From positions 1 through 64,000 of the forward strand of contig JAPKYA010000031.1 in the NCBI GenBank assembly GCA_026394565.1: a DNA stretch of 64,000 bases, read 5' to 3'. The notes beneath the pieces are model-generated. The model saw nothing but the letters and a program-made list of their open reading frames with translations. It ran no database searches and was not told the origin of the DNA. Positions 1 to 11,150 of this stretch are shown here, one piece after another. The position numbers and the translations under genes are program-made. Source of the stretch: Methanothrix sp. Lineage in GTDB: Archaea > Halobacteriota > Methanosarcinia > Methanotrichales > Methanotrichaceae. The stretch's first letter is position 1. Every line of letters begins with the position of its first letter.

Positions 1-90
1 ATTAACACAGTTCATATCGAGATAGAATTCACCTCTTTTCACCAGAATCTCATTATATTTGGGCCAATCTCTATTGTCTTCATATGTCAT
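1..90 (-). CDS. N-terminal fragment of an IS transposase (IS5/IS4-like DDE), continues off the left edge
   Basis: Minus-strand reading from ATG at 90-88 gives MTYEDNRDWPKYNEILVKRGEFYLDMNCVN, open to the window edge. The 'DWPKYNEILVKRGEFYLD' pattern resembles N-termini of IS5-type transposases. Not in the supplied ORF track because it is short. Confidence 0.55.
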   Translation of the reverse strand, partial: MTYEDNRDWPKYNEILVKRGEFYLDMNCVN

Positions 91-100
91 GATATGGTAT

Positions 101-877
101 TTATTTTTCTAACGATAAATAGATTATGCAACACAGCACCCGAATGCTAAAATTGATGGGAACTTCATCGGTAATTGATTTAATATTATTAAGAATATGA
201 TCAAAGGTCGGTCTGCCCGACCTTAGAGGCCTGCGAGAATCATGGTCATCTTGTCGGCCATCGAGTGTTATCTGAATCGCTTTCACCCGGCGAACATAGA
301 GCGATCTTGCAACTTCTGGGGTGAGCGCATATCCATTGGTGACCATCATTGAGTCATACTGGATGGAACGGAGGTCGCAGAAGGATATGAAATAATCCGA
401 CAAGTCTTCGAGGATCTTAAGCTTTAAAAGCGGTTCGCCGCCGTACCAGGCTATATGCAGTCGCTTTAATTCTCCGGACACTCGTTTTACAAGGCCTATG
501 ATCCCGTCCTGCACCTCTTTGCTCATTGAATCATTTTTTTTATCCTCTCCCTGGAAACAGTAATCGCAGTCAAAGTTACATCCCATAGTTGGAGCTATCG
601 TAAGAATCATAGTACTGCGATCGAATCGATGGTTGCGATATTGTTGAAACAAAATGGCCATCTCATCAACATTCCCAGGAAAAACGAATCCCCCCTTCAC
701 CAGATCGGTAACGGTTTCGTCGTTTTCATTCAAATAAGTGCCCTTGCAGATGGACTCATATGCTTGGAGTTCGTGAGCCTCCCAGAGAGCCATTCCTCCG
801 TTAAAAGAATTATAAGCAAGGCATCTCATATTCTTTAAAGGGATCAGAATATTAAACAGGGAAGCAGTTTGAATCAT
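101..877 (-). pseudogene. Radical SAM (SPASM-type maturase-like) protein, 3' truncated by IS insertion
   Basis: Contains MGCNFDCDYCFQG (CxxxCxYC cluster motif) and WYGGEPLL, TNGYAL, QITLDG motifs. The reading frame ends abruptly in VLCCIIYLSLEK at the IS-like end, and no SPASM cysteine domain follows. Confidence 0.75.
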
Positions 878-928
878 CCTATCATCCGGTTAGCAGATAA
901 TAAGACTATTTAAATCTTTCTATTTTAT

Positions 929-1775
929 ATGGGGAAATGTGTAGTCCCGAAAGTATTTCGCACACGCTTTACCCCTGAACCCGTAACACGGGTTATGAAA
1001 TTGGACCCTCGCAAGATCCATTGGATTAGCTATGCAGAGAGCAAACAAGAACCTGCAATTGGCGAGAACATGGGCCGGCCCAGGAAGCCCTTTGACGAGC
1101 GCGAGGCACAGGTCGTTGGCGAGGGATATCGGCTTTATAGATTTGGGGCTCGGATGTTGGAGGTCGCTGTAAGAAAGGTGTTTAAGATCCGCATCTCCCA
1201 TAATCGCATTCACATGTATCTCAAAGCAGCGGGCCTGGCCTATGAAGATCCGATGAAACAGATGCGACGCAAGTGGAATCGGTACGAGCGCAAGCATAGC
1301 CTGTCCGCAGGACATATCGATTGGCATGAATCGGGTTGGTCAGATCTCAAGGTTTGCGTTATCATTGATGACGCATCCAGGATGATCCTTGCCGGTGGGG
1401 AGTTCATGAATATCAATACCGAGAACAGCAAGTCGGTAGTGGATGAACTGGTTGAAAGATGCTGGTGGCTCTGCCCCATGCGAGAGCTTATCTTGGATCA
1501 CGGTGCCGAAATTCGCTGCTCATCGCATTCATGAAGATGGCAAATGGGATAGTGAATTCAAGACTCAGACAAATGGAAAGCTAGAACGATGGTTTGGCGA
1601 GTATAAGAGGCATCGATTAGCATTTTCTTCATTTGAGGAGTTTAAGGAGTGGTACAACAACAGACCGCATGGTAGCCTGGAGTTTGAGCATCTCGAAACC
1701 CCAGATAGAGCATTCAGAAGAAAGATGCGCTTGGAGATGTATTTTGCTATTGGCCACAGGTTGTTTGGACTATGA
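929..1775 (+). pseudogene. Integrase-core (DDE, rve-type) transposase, frameshifted
   Basis: ORF 929-1534 (HIDWHESGWSDLKVCVIIDDASRMILAGGEF...LILDHGAE) continues in a different frame in 1443-1775 (FAAHRIHEDGKWDSEFKTQTNGKLERWFGEYKRHR...FKEWYNNRPHGSLEFEHLETPDRAFRRK). D..D..E integrase-core layout typical of IS481-like elements. Confidence 0.75.
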
Positions 1776-2029
1776 GAGGAAATATGAATTATTCACACGA
1801 AATGGATTCTGAGCAGGTGCGAAATACTTTCAGGACTCTACACGTTATATTCCCAAATCTTAAATGAATACGTTACATCCTGCAACTCAGAACAGTTCTT
1901 GAAAAGATACTTATACAAGCATGAGGAACCGTCATCTGAATATTATTTGTTGCATTGGAGGAAATAATAATGGCTTTCCATTATGTCTCATCGTATCTCC
2001 TAATGTGTGATGAACTTAAAAGAAGTATT

Positions 2030-2048
2030 CAAATATATATAAATTTTA
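2030..2048 (+). promoter_or_regulatory. Putative archaeal TATA box for the 2062-4577 gene pair
   Basis: AT-rich 'aaatatatataaatttta' just upstream of the ATG at 2062. Spacing plausible, TSS unknown. Confidence 0.35.
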
Positions 2049-2061
2049 TGGGGCGTCTTTA

Positions 2062-2994
2062 ATGAAAGAAATCCTGGCATTAATTTTAGTTCTTTTTATC
2101 CTTCTCCCCGAAATAGCTTCATCAGAAAGCTGGTTTGGCTACGTAAAGACAACAGGAGACACTTGGGATATTTACAGGAACAGTAATAATATTAGCTTTA
2201 AGTCGGACCAATATATTGTTGGAAAAATTGAGGCATTTGAAGGCCCTCAAGGCAGAGTTTTGAGTCCTTATTGTTCTTATTTCGAGGACATGAACCTTAA
2301 TGATGTCAGGCTCAAGGAGAGAACTGCCGCCTCGGAGGGGAATTACAGCTCAAATGAGCTGCTGGACGCCAGAGCACAAGTCAAACCGCCTGTAGATTTG
2401 GACATAGCTAAATCAGCAGATTCTGACATATATAAAATAGACTTTATTGAGAAATGGCCGGTAGATATATCAGCAAGCAGGAGTCTGGAATATTCCGGCA
2501 AAGGCATCAATAATCGAGATTTTTCAGGAAACAATTTGGATTTCGTAGGGACTAATCTGCTATATAACAAAAAACTATCAAAGGAACTGATTATTGGAAT
2601 GAGCCTAGATAGAATGAATGCTACAGTGCTTGCTACAGATTATGGGATAATTCAAGCCGAAAGGAAGCCCACCAGGGATCTGAATTTCTCGATCTCGATT
2701 TGCACAACGGGCATAGCGGACCTAAAGTATCAACAGTCAGGGCCTGATTTCGACCGAGCACCTATAACCGGTTACGAGATTCTCAATAGCGGAGACGAAA
2801 GATACTATGGATCATTCAATATAACAAAGAACATCAGCATGACGTCTAAGTTCGTTGATTCAAAGGCATATGACCACTGGTTGCCCTGTTGTTACCAGGG
2901 CTGGACGGATCTGAATTTATTTGATAAAAATACGCTCAATGCTAACGGAATTTTTGACTGCACATGCTCAAGTATGCAAGGGGGAAATCCATGA
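2062..2994 (+). CDS. Secreted/exported hypothetical protein
   Basis: N-terminal signal-like MKEILALILVLFILLPEIASSES. Stop overlaps the next start as ATGA at 2991-2994. Confidence 0.65.
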   Translation: MKEILALILVLFILLPEIASSESWFGYVKTTGDTWDIYRNSNNISFKSDQYIVGKIEAFEGPQGRVLSPYCSYFEDMNLNDVRLKERTAASEGNYSSNELLDARAQVKPPVDLDIAKSADSDIYKIDFIEKWPVDISASRSLEYSGKGINNRDFSGNNLDFVGTNLLYNKKLSKELIIGMSLDRMNATVLATDYGIIQAERKPTRDLNFSISICTTGIADLKYQQSGPDFDRAPITGYEILNSGDERYYGSFNITKNISMTSKFVDSKAYDHWLPCCYQGWTDLNLFDKNTLNANGIFDCTCSSMQGGNP

Positions 2995-4577
2995 ATCTCA
3001 TTATATTAATATTAGCATTTATTTCTATTACTCCGGGAGTTAATGCAATAGAGGTCGGACTGACGCAAGATTATGGCCAATCACAAGGTTCTTACGTATA
3101 TAATAATGTATTGTGCTCGCCTCCTCCCGGTTGTGTAGACGGCTATTATTGCGCAGCACTTGATAATAGTTATCCTTGTGATACAATAATTTACTCAGAT
3201 CAGCCCCTCCCCCAAAGTGAACCGGCTGAATGTCCAGATCTACCGGCACCAATGGTCGTCGTTCCAAGATTGGGGTCCGGCACCTTCAAGCCACCTGAAC
3301 CGGACTACCTTATTCACACCCTCCAATGGGGTGAAGTTCCGGCCAATCAGATCCTGGTGGTCACAAAGAAAGGCTGCAGCCACTGCATTGTCCAGGAGCT
3401 GGCGAAACGCTTAAACGGTGAAGTTGTGGGATATATTGATTTCATCAACCTGTACCAGATAGAAACTCCTGGCAAGAATGAAGAGGACTTAAGAGATGAT
3501 CTATCCCAAGCAATGGGAGATCCAAACATACTGTCGGCATTCCCTCATCAGGAGATATTCCCGGAAAAATCTCCATTGGAAGATCCTGTCTATTCAAAGG
3601 GCAGGGATAGAAGTCATCAGATAGTTGGCGTCCAGCAATCATGGGATGCGATCCGTAGCTCAGGGCTTGTTCTCTCAAAAGCGAAGATCGGAGTGGTTGA
3701 TGATGGCCTATATAAAGGCTATGGAGAATTCGATGGTGTAGTTCGAATCAATACCAAAAGTAATGGCTCCTTGCTGCAAAGGCCTTCATCTGAGTATCCA
3801 ATAGCAGGCAGTCATGGCACCGGAATTATGAACATCCTGGCGGCAGATCCGGATAATGGCGGCCTGGTTGGAATCGCTTCAGAGCCGCTGAGAAATAACC
3901 TCAGTGTTACCATGATCAATATGCGGTCCCCAATTTATTCCAAATCCGGAGATGCTTGGTTCATGGGCTACATGCTGGCGCTCTGCCAGGCTGGTATTGG
4001 GTCTGATCTACTGAGTTTCTCCTGGGGGAACAGCGAAGCTGACCCCGACGCAGTCAAGGAGTCCGAAGAATTCTTCAAAGAATGGGCCAATACATACCCC
4101 GATCATATCTTTGTATGTTCAGCCGGAAACGATGGAAAGGCTATGGATGGCTCCCGTCGTTTTCCTTATACATATCATTTGCCTAACGTCATAACCGTAG
4201 GCTGCATAAATAACAATGGAACCCTTCGAGAAAGCAGCAACAGGATCAGTGACACATTCGAAGTGACTCTTGCCGTTCCTGGGGATCAAGTAGTCTGGGG
4301 CAAAGATGATAAAGGGAGAATCGAGGATTCGGGAGGTGAGACCAGCATGTCTGTACCTTTTGTGACGGCAACTGTCGCTCTGGTCCGCTCCCTGGATCCA
4401 AGTCTGAATGCTTCCAGCATAAAATCCCTATTGGTGGAAACAGCTCGTAAAAGTATCGATGTGGGAGGCAGTCAGGTTCCTGCACCTAAGGAAGTTGGAG
4501 GTGGTATACTCGCCATAGACCTTGCCGTTCAAAAGGTGATAGCCAATCTAAGGAACTCGATGGGAGTGGCTGCCTGA
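2991..4577 (+). CDS. Secreted subtilisin-like serine protease (S8) with N-terminal CxxC thioredoxin/glutaredoxin-like segment
   Basis: Signal peptide MNLIILILAFISITPGVNA; catalytic-triad contexts VVDDGL (Asp), GSHGTG (His), GGETSMSVPF (Ser); upstream ILVVTKKGCSHCIVQELAKRL. Confidence 0.85.
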   Translation: MNLIILILAFISITPGVNAIEVGLTQDYGQSQGSYVYNNVLCSPPPGCVDGYYCAALDNSYPCDTIIYSDQPLPQSEPAECPDLPAPMVVVPRLGSGTFKPPEPDYLIHTLQWGEVPANQILVVTKKGCSHCIVQELAKRLNGEVVGYIDFINLYQIETPGKNEEDLRDDLSQAMGDPNILSAFPHQEIFPEKSPLEDPVYSKGRDRSHQIVGVQQSWDAIRSSGLVLSKAKIGVVDDGLYKGYGEFDGVVRINTKSNGSLLQRPSSEYPIAGSHGTGIMNILAADPDNGGLVGIASEPLRNNLSVTMINMRSPIYSKSGDAWFMGYMLALCQAGIGSDLLSFSWGNSEADPDAVKESEEFFKEWANTYPDHIFVCSAGNDGKAMDGSRRFPYTYHLPNVITVGCINNNGTLRESSNRISDTFEVTLAVPGDQVVWGKDDKGRIEDSGGETSMSVPFVTATVALVRSLDPSLNASSIKSLLVETARKSIDVGGSQVPAPKEVGGGILAIDLAVQKVIANLRNSMGVAA

Positions 4578-4602
4578 TCAGGGCCCTTTCCCTTTTTTCC
4601 CA

Positions 4603-6231
4603 TCAATTCCTTTTTTTTAGTTGCCTAAATAGCATTATCAGAGAAAACAGACTGGCTAGGAAGGCAATTAGGCCTACAGTTAATGAGTAAGAGGAACGCA
4701 TGATATCCATTAGTCGTTGCTGCGGGCTTGGTTCAAGGACATTCACGGCCACTGGCCAGTAAGTCACATTTATACATCTACAATTATAAGGTGGTTTTTC
4801 TAATTGAAGATCCACACTCAATATGAGTGTATGATTACCCGGCTTTAAAGGAGTAACCAACCATAGCCATACAGCAGGGTCTATTCCTAATATCTGGGCG
4901 TCAGGTCTTTTTGCCAGGATCTCGAAACCACTGTCACCTTCCAGCTTGACAACATACGTCATATTCGTCGCTGCGCTGATATTTCTAAACTGGATCTCCC
5001 CCTTTCCGAGGAGTCCTTGAACTAAACTGGTAGTGTTTTCCAGACCGATGCGAGCATCAATCCACTCACCTACCTCACTAGTCATGACTTTTGGTGGATT
5101 GAAAACGAGAGTGCTTGCAGCCTTTTGGGCTAAATTATTGTATTCTTTCCCTTTGTCAATAGGCACTGCATGTGGAACCCATTCCGCTCCATCTCCATCA
5201 GATGATTGTGATGACTCTGATTCTCCAACATCATTGGATTGAAATGGCGGTTGTCTAGGTCTAGTATTTAGTTGCACAACTTCTTTGCTTTCATTAATAT
5301 CTCCTATAAATATCTCATCATTACTTATAATTTTATTATCTTTGCTTGTCTCAACCTCATGCAAGTTGTCTCTAAAAATATTGCCTTGAATAAGGTTGCC
5401 TTTTGATGAAACAATATCCAAGGGATTAAGGGTTTTCTTTATATCGCTATTTTGGAGCCTGTTGTTATTTGAGAAGTAGATTCTAACACCACACTGGCTA
5501 TTGCTTATGTTGCTCTCAGATATGGTATTATTATTGGAGTCTACCAAATTTATGCCATAATAATTATTATACGATACAATCCCTTCAATAGAACCATTAT
5601 TTGAAGAGCTAAATCGAACCCCTGCACCATGACTCATGCTGGACTTGGACGAGTTTGAGGAGACGATTTTCTCCAGAATAACTTGATCTGCAGAGATCTC
5701 GATGGCGTTTCCTATGCCGTTGGCATCTATGATAGGAAGCCCAGATCCGTCGTCCACTCCCCGAATAGTTAGACGCTTGTTAATGCGGAGATTTTCATTA
5801 TAAGTTCCGCTGTTTATTTCAATAATATCTCCCGAGGCTGCAGCGTCTATAGCAGCTTGAATGCTTTCGCCCTTATGCACTACAATGATTGTTGAATTTA
5901 GAGATAGACCATCGGTTAAACTGTTTCCGCCAGAATTAGAGTACATATCTGCCGGCTTTATGGCGAACTTTTTCGGGTGATATATCGGATTGTCCGATAT
6001 ATTAAATTTTATAGTCTTAGACCTTATCGATAGACTTGAGCGGTTTTTCAGATTCAGGGCAACATGAGTCCCAGAACTCTCAGAAAACAATAGCGATGAA
6101 TTTGAGCTATTGATTAAATTCAGAGAGAACGCGTTATGCCCGACGCCATATTCGAGGCTGTCATTGAGGTCGTAAGCTCGAGCTGACGCCAAAAGGATAA
6201 CAACAATGAATACCTCTATCAATGGCTTCAT
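4603..6231 (-). CDS. NosD/right-handed beta-helix (PbH1 repeat) surface protein with C-terminal TM segment
   Basis: VHKGESIQAAIDAAASGDIIEINSGTYNENLRINKRLTIRGVDDG followed by N/S-rich parallel beta-helix repeats; C-terminal SLTVGLIAFLASLFSLIMLFRQLKKRN. Start set to the signal-peptide Met at 6231. Confidence 0.75.
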   Translation of the reverse strand: MKPLIEVFIVVILLASARAYDLNDSLEYGVGHNAFSLNLINSSNSSLLFSESSGTHVALNLKNRSSLSIRSKTIKFNISDNPIYHPKKFAIKPADMYSNSGGNSLTDGLSLNSTIIVVHKGESIQAAIDAAASGDIIEINSGTYNENLRINKRLTIRGVDDGSGLPIIDANGIGNAIEISADQVILEKIVSSNSSKSSMSHGAGVRFSSSNNGSIEGIVSYNNYYGINLVDSNNNTISESNISNSQCGVRIYFSNNNRLQNSDIKKTLNPLDIVSSKGNLIQGNIFRDNLHEVETSKDNKIISNDEIFIGDINESKEVVQLNTRPRQPPFQSNDVGESESSQSSDGDGAEWVPHAVPIDKGKEYNNLAQKAASTLVFNPPKVMTSEVGEWIDARIGLENTTSLVQGLLGKGEIQFRNISAATNMTYVVKLEGDSGFEILAKRPDAQILGIDPAVWLWLVTPLKPGNHTLILSVDLQLEKPPYNCRCINVTYWPVAVNVLEPSPQQRLMDIMRSSYSLTVGLIAFLASLFSLIMLFRQLKKRN

Positions 6232-6284
6232 GAGTCCAATCCTTCCCATCATTTTTTGCCATTTAACTATATATGTCTCCCCTC

Positions 6285-6869
6285 TTACAGCCTGGTCCAT
6301 GGCTCGTTCTGGTTGTAAACCTTCTGGTCAGTCAGACTGCCGGCCAGGGCATTGATGATATCGATGGGCGCCGAGCTGGCATAGACCTCCTTTCCCGTCA
6401 TGGGGTCCACGTAGGCGTAGACAAGCTTGCCGGTCTTGGCATCCGGATAAGTATAATATGTGAAAAAGGTCTTACCGGTAGTGGGATTAAGGAAGTTGTA
6501 GATTTTTTTCCCTGTCAAAGGATCGGAGTAGGTTTCCATAGGAATACCGGTATTAGCATCTGTGTAGCTCTCGCCCAGCCAGTTACTGGACAGATTTAAG
6601 AGCGGCCGGAGATAATAGGGATCTGTTACCAGATTGCCATCGACTATCTTGCTGCCCAGAGGAGCATTGCCCCAGTTCCATAAGTCCCTGCCGTTCTCTT
6701 CGCTCTTGTTGCCTTCCATCTCTGGAACGGGCTTTGCATTCTTTTCCTTGAAATCCTTTATCCATTTCTGGGCAAATTCACCACTCACGCTCTGGAAGCT
6801 GGGGGTACTCTGGCTGCTTGCGACCGCTAAGAAAAGACATAATATAATTGCTGCTGATTTGACTCTCAT
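6285..6869 (-). CDS. Secreted hypothetical protein with DP-x-TGK-x-Y/F short repeats
   Basis: Signal peptide MRVKSAAIILCLFLAVASSQS; repeats SDPLTGKKIYNF / NPTTGKTFFTYY / PDAKTGKLVYAY / DPMTGKEVYAS. Confidence 0.65.
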   Translation of the reverse strand: MRVKSAAIILCLFLAVASSQSTPSFQSVSGEFAQKWIKDFKEKNAKPVPEMEGNKSEENGRDLWNWGNAPLGSKIVDGNLVTDPYYLRPLLNLSSNWLGESYTDANTGIPMETYSDPLTGKKIYNFLNPTTGKTFFTYYTYPDAKTGKLVYAYVDPMTGKEVYASSAPIDIINALAGSLTDQKVYNQNEPWTRL

Positions 6870-6906
6870 GCTAGATCCCTTCTTTGACAAGGTAAATGCG
6901 TGTTGA

Positions 6907-7434
6907 TTATTCAATCTTTCTGGCCGCAACCTCAATGGCCCGGATGACGCTGTCTCTGGGAATTATGGTGGCTACGGGAATGGAGAGCAGCTTCTCCACT
7001 GTGGGGCTGACGATGGGGGCACATACCAGGGCTGATGCTCCATCTCGCTCTGCTCTTACGGCAGCGATGATGGCTTCCTCGATGGTGGTGGCCGAATATT
7101 CCCGCAGGGTTAGCATCCTGTCTCCAATCTTCATCTTCTTCTCGCTGATCTTGTCCAGGACAGGCCGGGCGGCGATGATGGCGATGAAGTTTCCCTCCGA
7201 GCCTTCCAACTGGCGAATCGTCTTTACAATCTGCCGCAAGGTGGTGATATTCGGATCTCTATGGCCGGAGAGGATCTTGTAGAGAGTGCTTTGTGGAATT
7301 GCCGAGACCTTGGAAAACTCCCGGGCGGAAAGCCTCAGCTCCCGCAGAACCTCTTTTAAGGTCTCTCGCAGCCTCTCGTCCGATTGGAAGGCTGCCCTCA
7401 TCACCCTCTCTACATTTGGCATACTATTGGACAA
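6907..7434 (-). CDS. XRE-type HTH transcriptional regulator (archaeal)
   Basis: LRELRLSAREFSKVSAIPQSTLYKILSGHRDPNITTLRQIVKTI helix-turn-helix, followed by a C-terminal ligand/regulatory domain. Confidence 0.75.
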   Translation of the reverse strand: MSNSMPNVERVMRAAFQSDERLRETLKEVLRELRLSAREFSKVSAIPQSTLYKILSGHRDPNITTLRQIVKTIRQLEGSEGNFIAIIAARPVLDKISEKKMKIGDRMLTLREYSATTIEEAIIAAVRAERDGASALVCAPIVSPTVEKLLSIPVATIIPRDSVIRAIEVAARKIE

Positions 7435-7612
7435 TGCACCTCAAATATTTCTACTTTTGGGTTGAAATAGTATACCTCCGGCAAAGCATTAATATCCAGG
7501 ATGGCTGCCAATTAGGCCAGTGGTATTTTTCCTGATATCCATTTTCACAATTAGGACAAACTTTGTCCCCAAATAGAAAACGTTATATTCTCCATTTGGA
7601 GAAGATGCCTCT

Positions 7613-8866
7613 ATGGGCCAATATCGGCTTCGATGTGTGAGCGACGGATCAGTGCAGCCAACGTATTCCCTGAGCTGCCCCCATGACAATTCGCTTCTGC
7701 GCGCCGACTACCAGGTCAGGCAAATGGAGCCAAAGAGCCTGCCCGGCATCTGGCGCTTCCTGGACTGGCTTCCCGTGCAGGGAATCATAGCTGAGGCGGA
7801 AGGGGCGCCCGTGACCTACAGGAGCCGCGGCCTGGCCGGGGAACTGGAACTGGAAAACCTTTACATCAGCTTCAACGGCTACTGGCCGGAGCGCGGGGCG
7901 AAGAATCCCACCTGCAGCTTCAAGGATCTGGAGGCAGCGCCTACCATGCAGAGGCTAAAGGAGCGCGGCGACAATCCCACCCTGGTAGTGGCCTCGGCAG
8001 GCAACACCGCCCGCGCCTTTGCCCACGTCGCTTCTCTCACCGGCCAGCCTCTGCTTCTTTTCGTGCCGGAAAAATCTCTGGCCAGAATGTGGACAACAAT
8101 GCCCGCTGGCACTGGCATTGGCACCGGAACAGTTGCAGGCCCGGGCCAGGTCACTCTGATAGCTGTGCAGGGCGATTACTACGATGCCATCCAGATAGCG
8201 GAGAAGGTGCAATCCCTGCCCGGCTTTGCGCCGGAGGGCGGAGCAAGAAACATCGCCCGCAGGGACGGCATGGGCACAGTGATGCTCGACGCTGCCCTGG
8301 CGCTTGAACAAATCCCCAAACACTATTTCCAGGCGGTGGGAAGCGGCACGGGCGGCATATCCGCCTGGGAGGCTGCTCTGCGCCTCAGGACAGACGGCCG
8401 CTATGGCTCCTTCCTTCCCAGGCTGCATTTGGCACAGAATATTCCCAATGCGCCTATTTACTGTGCCTGGACGGGAAAAGAGCACGAGGCCCCATGCAGC
8501 GATATGTTCGATGACGTTCTCTTCAACCGAAAGCCTCCCTATGCCGTTCCCGGCGGAGTCAAAGACGCGCTGCAAGAGACCCGAGGTGAGGTCTACGGCA
8601 TAACCGACCGCCAGGCAATAGCCGCCAAGAAGCTCTTTGAGGAGTCTGAGGAAATCGACATTCTCAATGCCCCGGCAATAGCAGTGGCGGCGCTTGAGCA
8701 GGCGGCAAGAGCAGGCACCGTCCAGCCTAAAGACATTATTCTTCTTAACATCACAGGCGGCGGCGTGGCCAGGATCAAAGAGGAGCATACCCTGTGCATG
8801 CTGAAGCCGCATATCATAGTCTCCCACTGGGAGCAGGCAGTGCAATTTCTGGAGGGCAAGAAATGA
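7613..8866 (+). CDS. Cysteate synthase / threonine-synthase-like PLP enzyme (coenzyme M biosynthesis)
   Basis: [24 protein letters not shown]-lysine context, [20 protein letters not shown]; long N-terminal domain as in the methanogen threonine-synthase paralog assigned as cysteate synthase. Confidence 0.8.
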   Translation: MGQYRLRCVSDGSVQPTYSLSCPHDNSLLRADYQVRQMEPKSLPGIWRFLDWLPVQGIIAEAEGAPVTYRSRGLAGELELENLYISFNGYWPERGAKNPTCSFKDLEAAPTMQRLKERGDNPTLVVASAGNTARAFAHVASLTGQPLLLFVPEKSLARMWTTMPAGTGIGTGTVAGPGQVTLIAVQGDYYDAIQIAEKVQSLPGFAPEGGARNIARRDGMGTVMLDAALALEQIPKHYFQAVGSGTGGISAWEAALRLRTDGRYGSFLPRLHLAQNIPNAPIYCAWTGKEHEAPCSDMFDDVLFNRKPPYAVPGGVKDALQETRGEVYGITDRQAIAAKKLFEESEEIDILNAPAIAVAALEQAARAGTVQPKDIILLNITGGGVARIKEEHTLCMLKPHIIVSHWEQAVQFLEGKK

Positions 8867-9642
8867 GCCAGGCAATTATGGAGCAAAATATCAAGCCATT
8901 GACACTAACCATTCAGGGCGGCGTGGATAAGGACGGCCATCCAGATGCCGTATCCGAGATCGAGATAGCTCGCGGAGAGATAATAGGAATAGTAGGGCCC
9001 ACGGGCTCAGGCAAGAGCACTCTCATCGCCGACATTGAGCAGTTCGCCTTTGGAGACACGCCCTCAGGCAGAAGGATTCTCATAAACAGCCTTGAGCCGG
9101 CAGGGGAGCTGCGAAGCGATCCCAGGAAGAAGCTGGTGGCCCAGCTCTCCCAGAATATGCACTTTCTGGCCGATATGTCTGTGGAGGAGTTTCTGAGAAT
9201 GCATGCCAAATCGCGAGGCAAGGACCCCGGGCTGGCAGACAAGGTCGTAGCTCTGGCCAACACACTGACCGGAGAGCCGGTCAATCCCGCCTTTCAGCTC
9301 ACCATTCTCAGCGGCGGCCAGTCGCGGGCTCTCATGGTTGCGGACATAGCCGTCATCAGCGACTCGCCCATTGTGCTCATCGATGAGATTGAGAATGCGG
9401 GCATAAAGAAGCAGGAGGCGCTGCGGCTCCTGTCCGGCGAAGGAAAGATCGTGGTAGTGGTAACTCACGATCCCATGCTGGCCCTCATGGCCTCGCGGCG
9501 CATTGTCATGAAGAACGGAGGCATGACCAAGGTCATCAGCACCAACGAGGATGAGCAGAGGGTCTTTCGAGATGTGGAGCGGTTGGACGGTTGGCTTACC
9601 TCCCTGAGGGAGACCATTCGTCAGGGCGAGGTAGTAGCTTGA
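8863..9642 (+). CDS. ABC-type ATPase
   Basis: [14 protein letters not shown] Walker [33 protein letters not shown] signature/Walker B. ATGA overlap (8863-8866) with the preceding gene. Confidence 0.85.
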   Translation: MSQAIMEQNIKPLTLTIQGGVDKDGHPDAVSEIEIARGEIIGIVGPTGSGKSTLIADIEQFAFGDTPSGRRILINSLEPAGELRSDPRKKLVAQLSQNMHFLADMSVEEFLRMHAKSRGKDPGLADKVVALANTLTGEPVNPAFQLTILSGGQSRALMVADIAVISDSPIVLIDEIENAGIKKQEALRLLSGEGKIVVVVTHDPMLALMASRRIVMKNGGMTKVISTNEDEQRVFRDVERLDGWLTSLRETIRQGEVVA

Positions 9643-9644
9643 AG

Positions 9645-10337
9645 ATGGTGGTGGTGGCAGGCACGCCCGGCTCGGGCAAGACCTCCGTGCTCATGCATGC
9701 TGTGAAGGGCCTGCTGCGGGCGGGACACTCTCCGGCGCTGGTAAAGATCGACTGCATGTGGACGGAGGACGACCTCCGCTTCAAGCGGTTGAAGGTGCCT
9801 GTCGCCGTGGGCCTGGCAAAGGATATGTGCCCGGACCACTACGCCATCTACAACTTCGAGGAGATGCTGGAGTGGGCTGCGGCCCAGCAGGCGGACATGC
9901 TGCTCAACGAGACGGCCGGGCTGTGCCTGCGCTGTGCGCCCTATCCGGACAAGGCCCTGGCCATCTGTGTGATCGATGTGACCACGGGCCCCAACAGCCC
10001 CTTAAAAGTGGGGCCGCTGCTCACCACCGCCGACGCAGCGGTCATGACCAAGGGCGATCTCGTCTCTCAGGCGGAGAGGGAGGTCTTCCGGGAGCGCATT
10101 TTGGAGGCAAATCCCGGCTGCCGGATCATCGAGGCCAACGGGCTGTCAGGCAAGGGCTCGGCTGAGCTGGCGGAATTGATGGCAAGCTGGCCGGACATCT
10201 GCGGAGAGATGGTCTTGCGGCACAATCCGCCTCTGGCCATCTGCACCCTTTGTACCGGCGAGCTTCGTGTCTCCAAGGAGCACCACCGGGGCGTGTTGCG
10301 CCATTTGGACGGCTTCATGGAGTATACCGGCGAGTAA
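9645..10337 (+). CDS. G3E-family-like P-loop GTPase (HypB/metallochaperone-like)
   Basis: [22 protein letters not shown]-loop; [22 protein letters not shown]. Starts 3 bp after the ATPase stop. Confidence 0.75.
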   Translation: MVVVAGTPGSGKTSVLMHAVKGLLRAGHSPALVKIDCMWTEDDLRFKRLKVPVAVGLAKDMCPDHYAIYNFEEMLEWAAAQQADMLLNETAGLCLRCAPYPDKALAICVIDVTTGPNSPLKVGPLLTTADAAVMTKGDLVSQAEREVFRERILEANPGCRIIEANGLSGKGSAELAELMASWPDICGEMVLRHNPPLAICTLCTGELRVSKEHHRGVLRHLDGFMEYTGE

Positions 10338-10389
10338 AGAGGGCAAAAATTGTACCTCTCTCATCAGGACTTAGTGGCTTTGCACAAGA

Positions 10390-11150
10390 TACAGGTTCAC
10401 GCGAAGGCGCGAAGCCGCGAAGGGCACAAAGCCGTCAACCATGATCGCCGACATCAAGCACTATCCTGCAATGAAGTTCTTCAGCTTTCTGTTGCTGAGG
10501 AGATGCCAAGGAGACAAAGATAAAATGCTGCAGATCGAGAAGCTCTTGCCGGGCTACAACTGTGGGGAGTGCGGCCTTTCCAGTTGCCGGGAGTTCGCAG
10601 TCAAGCTGGTGGACGTGGCCGGGCTGGACAGGTGCACTATTCTCAAGCAGGAGAGATTCAAAGGCCGGGCGGAGCAGATTGCCGGGCTGTTGGCCTGCTC
10701 TGAGAAGACCGAGGAGATCATCGGCGTTCTTGACGGTCTGCGGGCGGAATTTGCGCTTGCCCCACTGGGCGGCGAGCCCTCCTGCCGGGAGGATCTGCAT
10801 CCCTTCAATCCCGAGGCGCACTTAAAGGAAGGCGACATCTTCCGCTACCGGCCTTTGGGCTGCCCTATCACTCATTTTGCTAAAGTGCTCAAGAACGACA
10901 GGGGAATCGTCACTGTGCATCTGGTTGGGCCGGTGCATCTGCTACAGGGACTGCCAGCGCCTGAGGACATCGGCATCTGCATGGTGGCTGCCTTCGAGGG
11001 CGTGGTGAGCCGGGGCAAGAGGCCGGAGGTGGGCGAGACGGTGAGATTTCTGCCAGAGCACTGCATGATGCAAAAGGTGCACTCAGGAGTGGTGGTGCAC
11101 TCGGAAGGGATGCGGGTCAGGATAGAGGGGATCGATCTGAAGGTGTGGTA
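10390..11150 (+). repeat. Copy A of a duplicated segment (GC-rich palindromic leader + Fe-S protein gene)
   Basis: High identity to about 14310-15060; shared 'gcgcgaagccgcgaagggc...atgatcgccgac(a/c)tcaagcactatcctgc(a/g)atgaagtt' leader plus CDS. Confidence 0.8.

Noticed and set aside
7955-8875. 306-aa minus-strand ORF
   Set aside because: Antisense of the cysteate-synthase-like gene; no domain resemblance.
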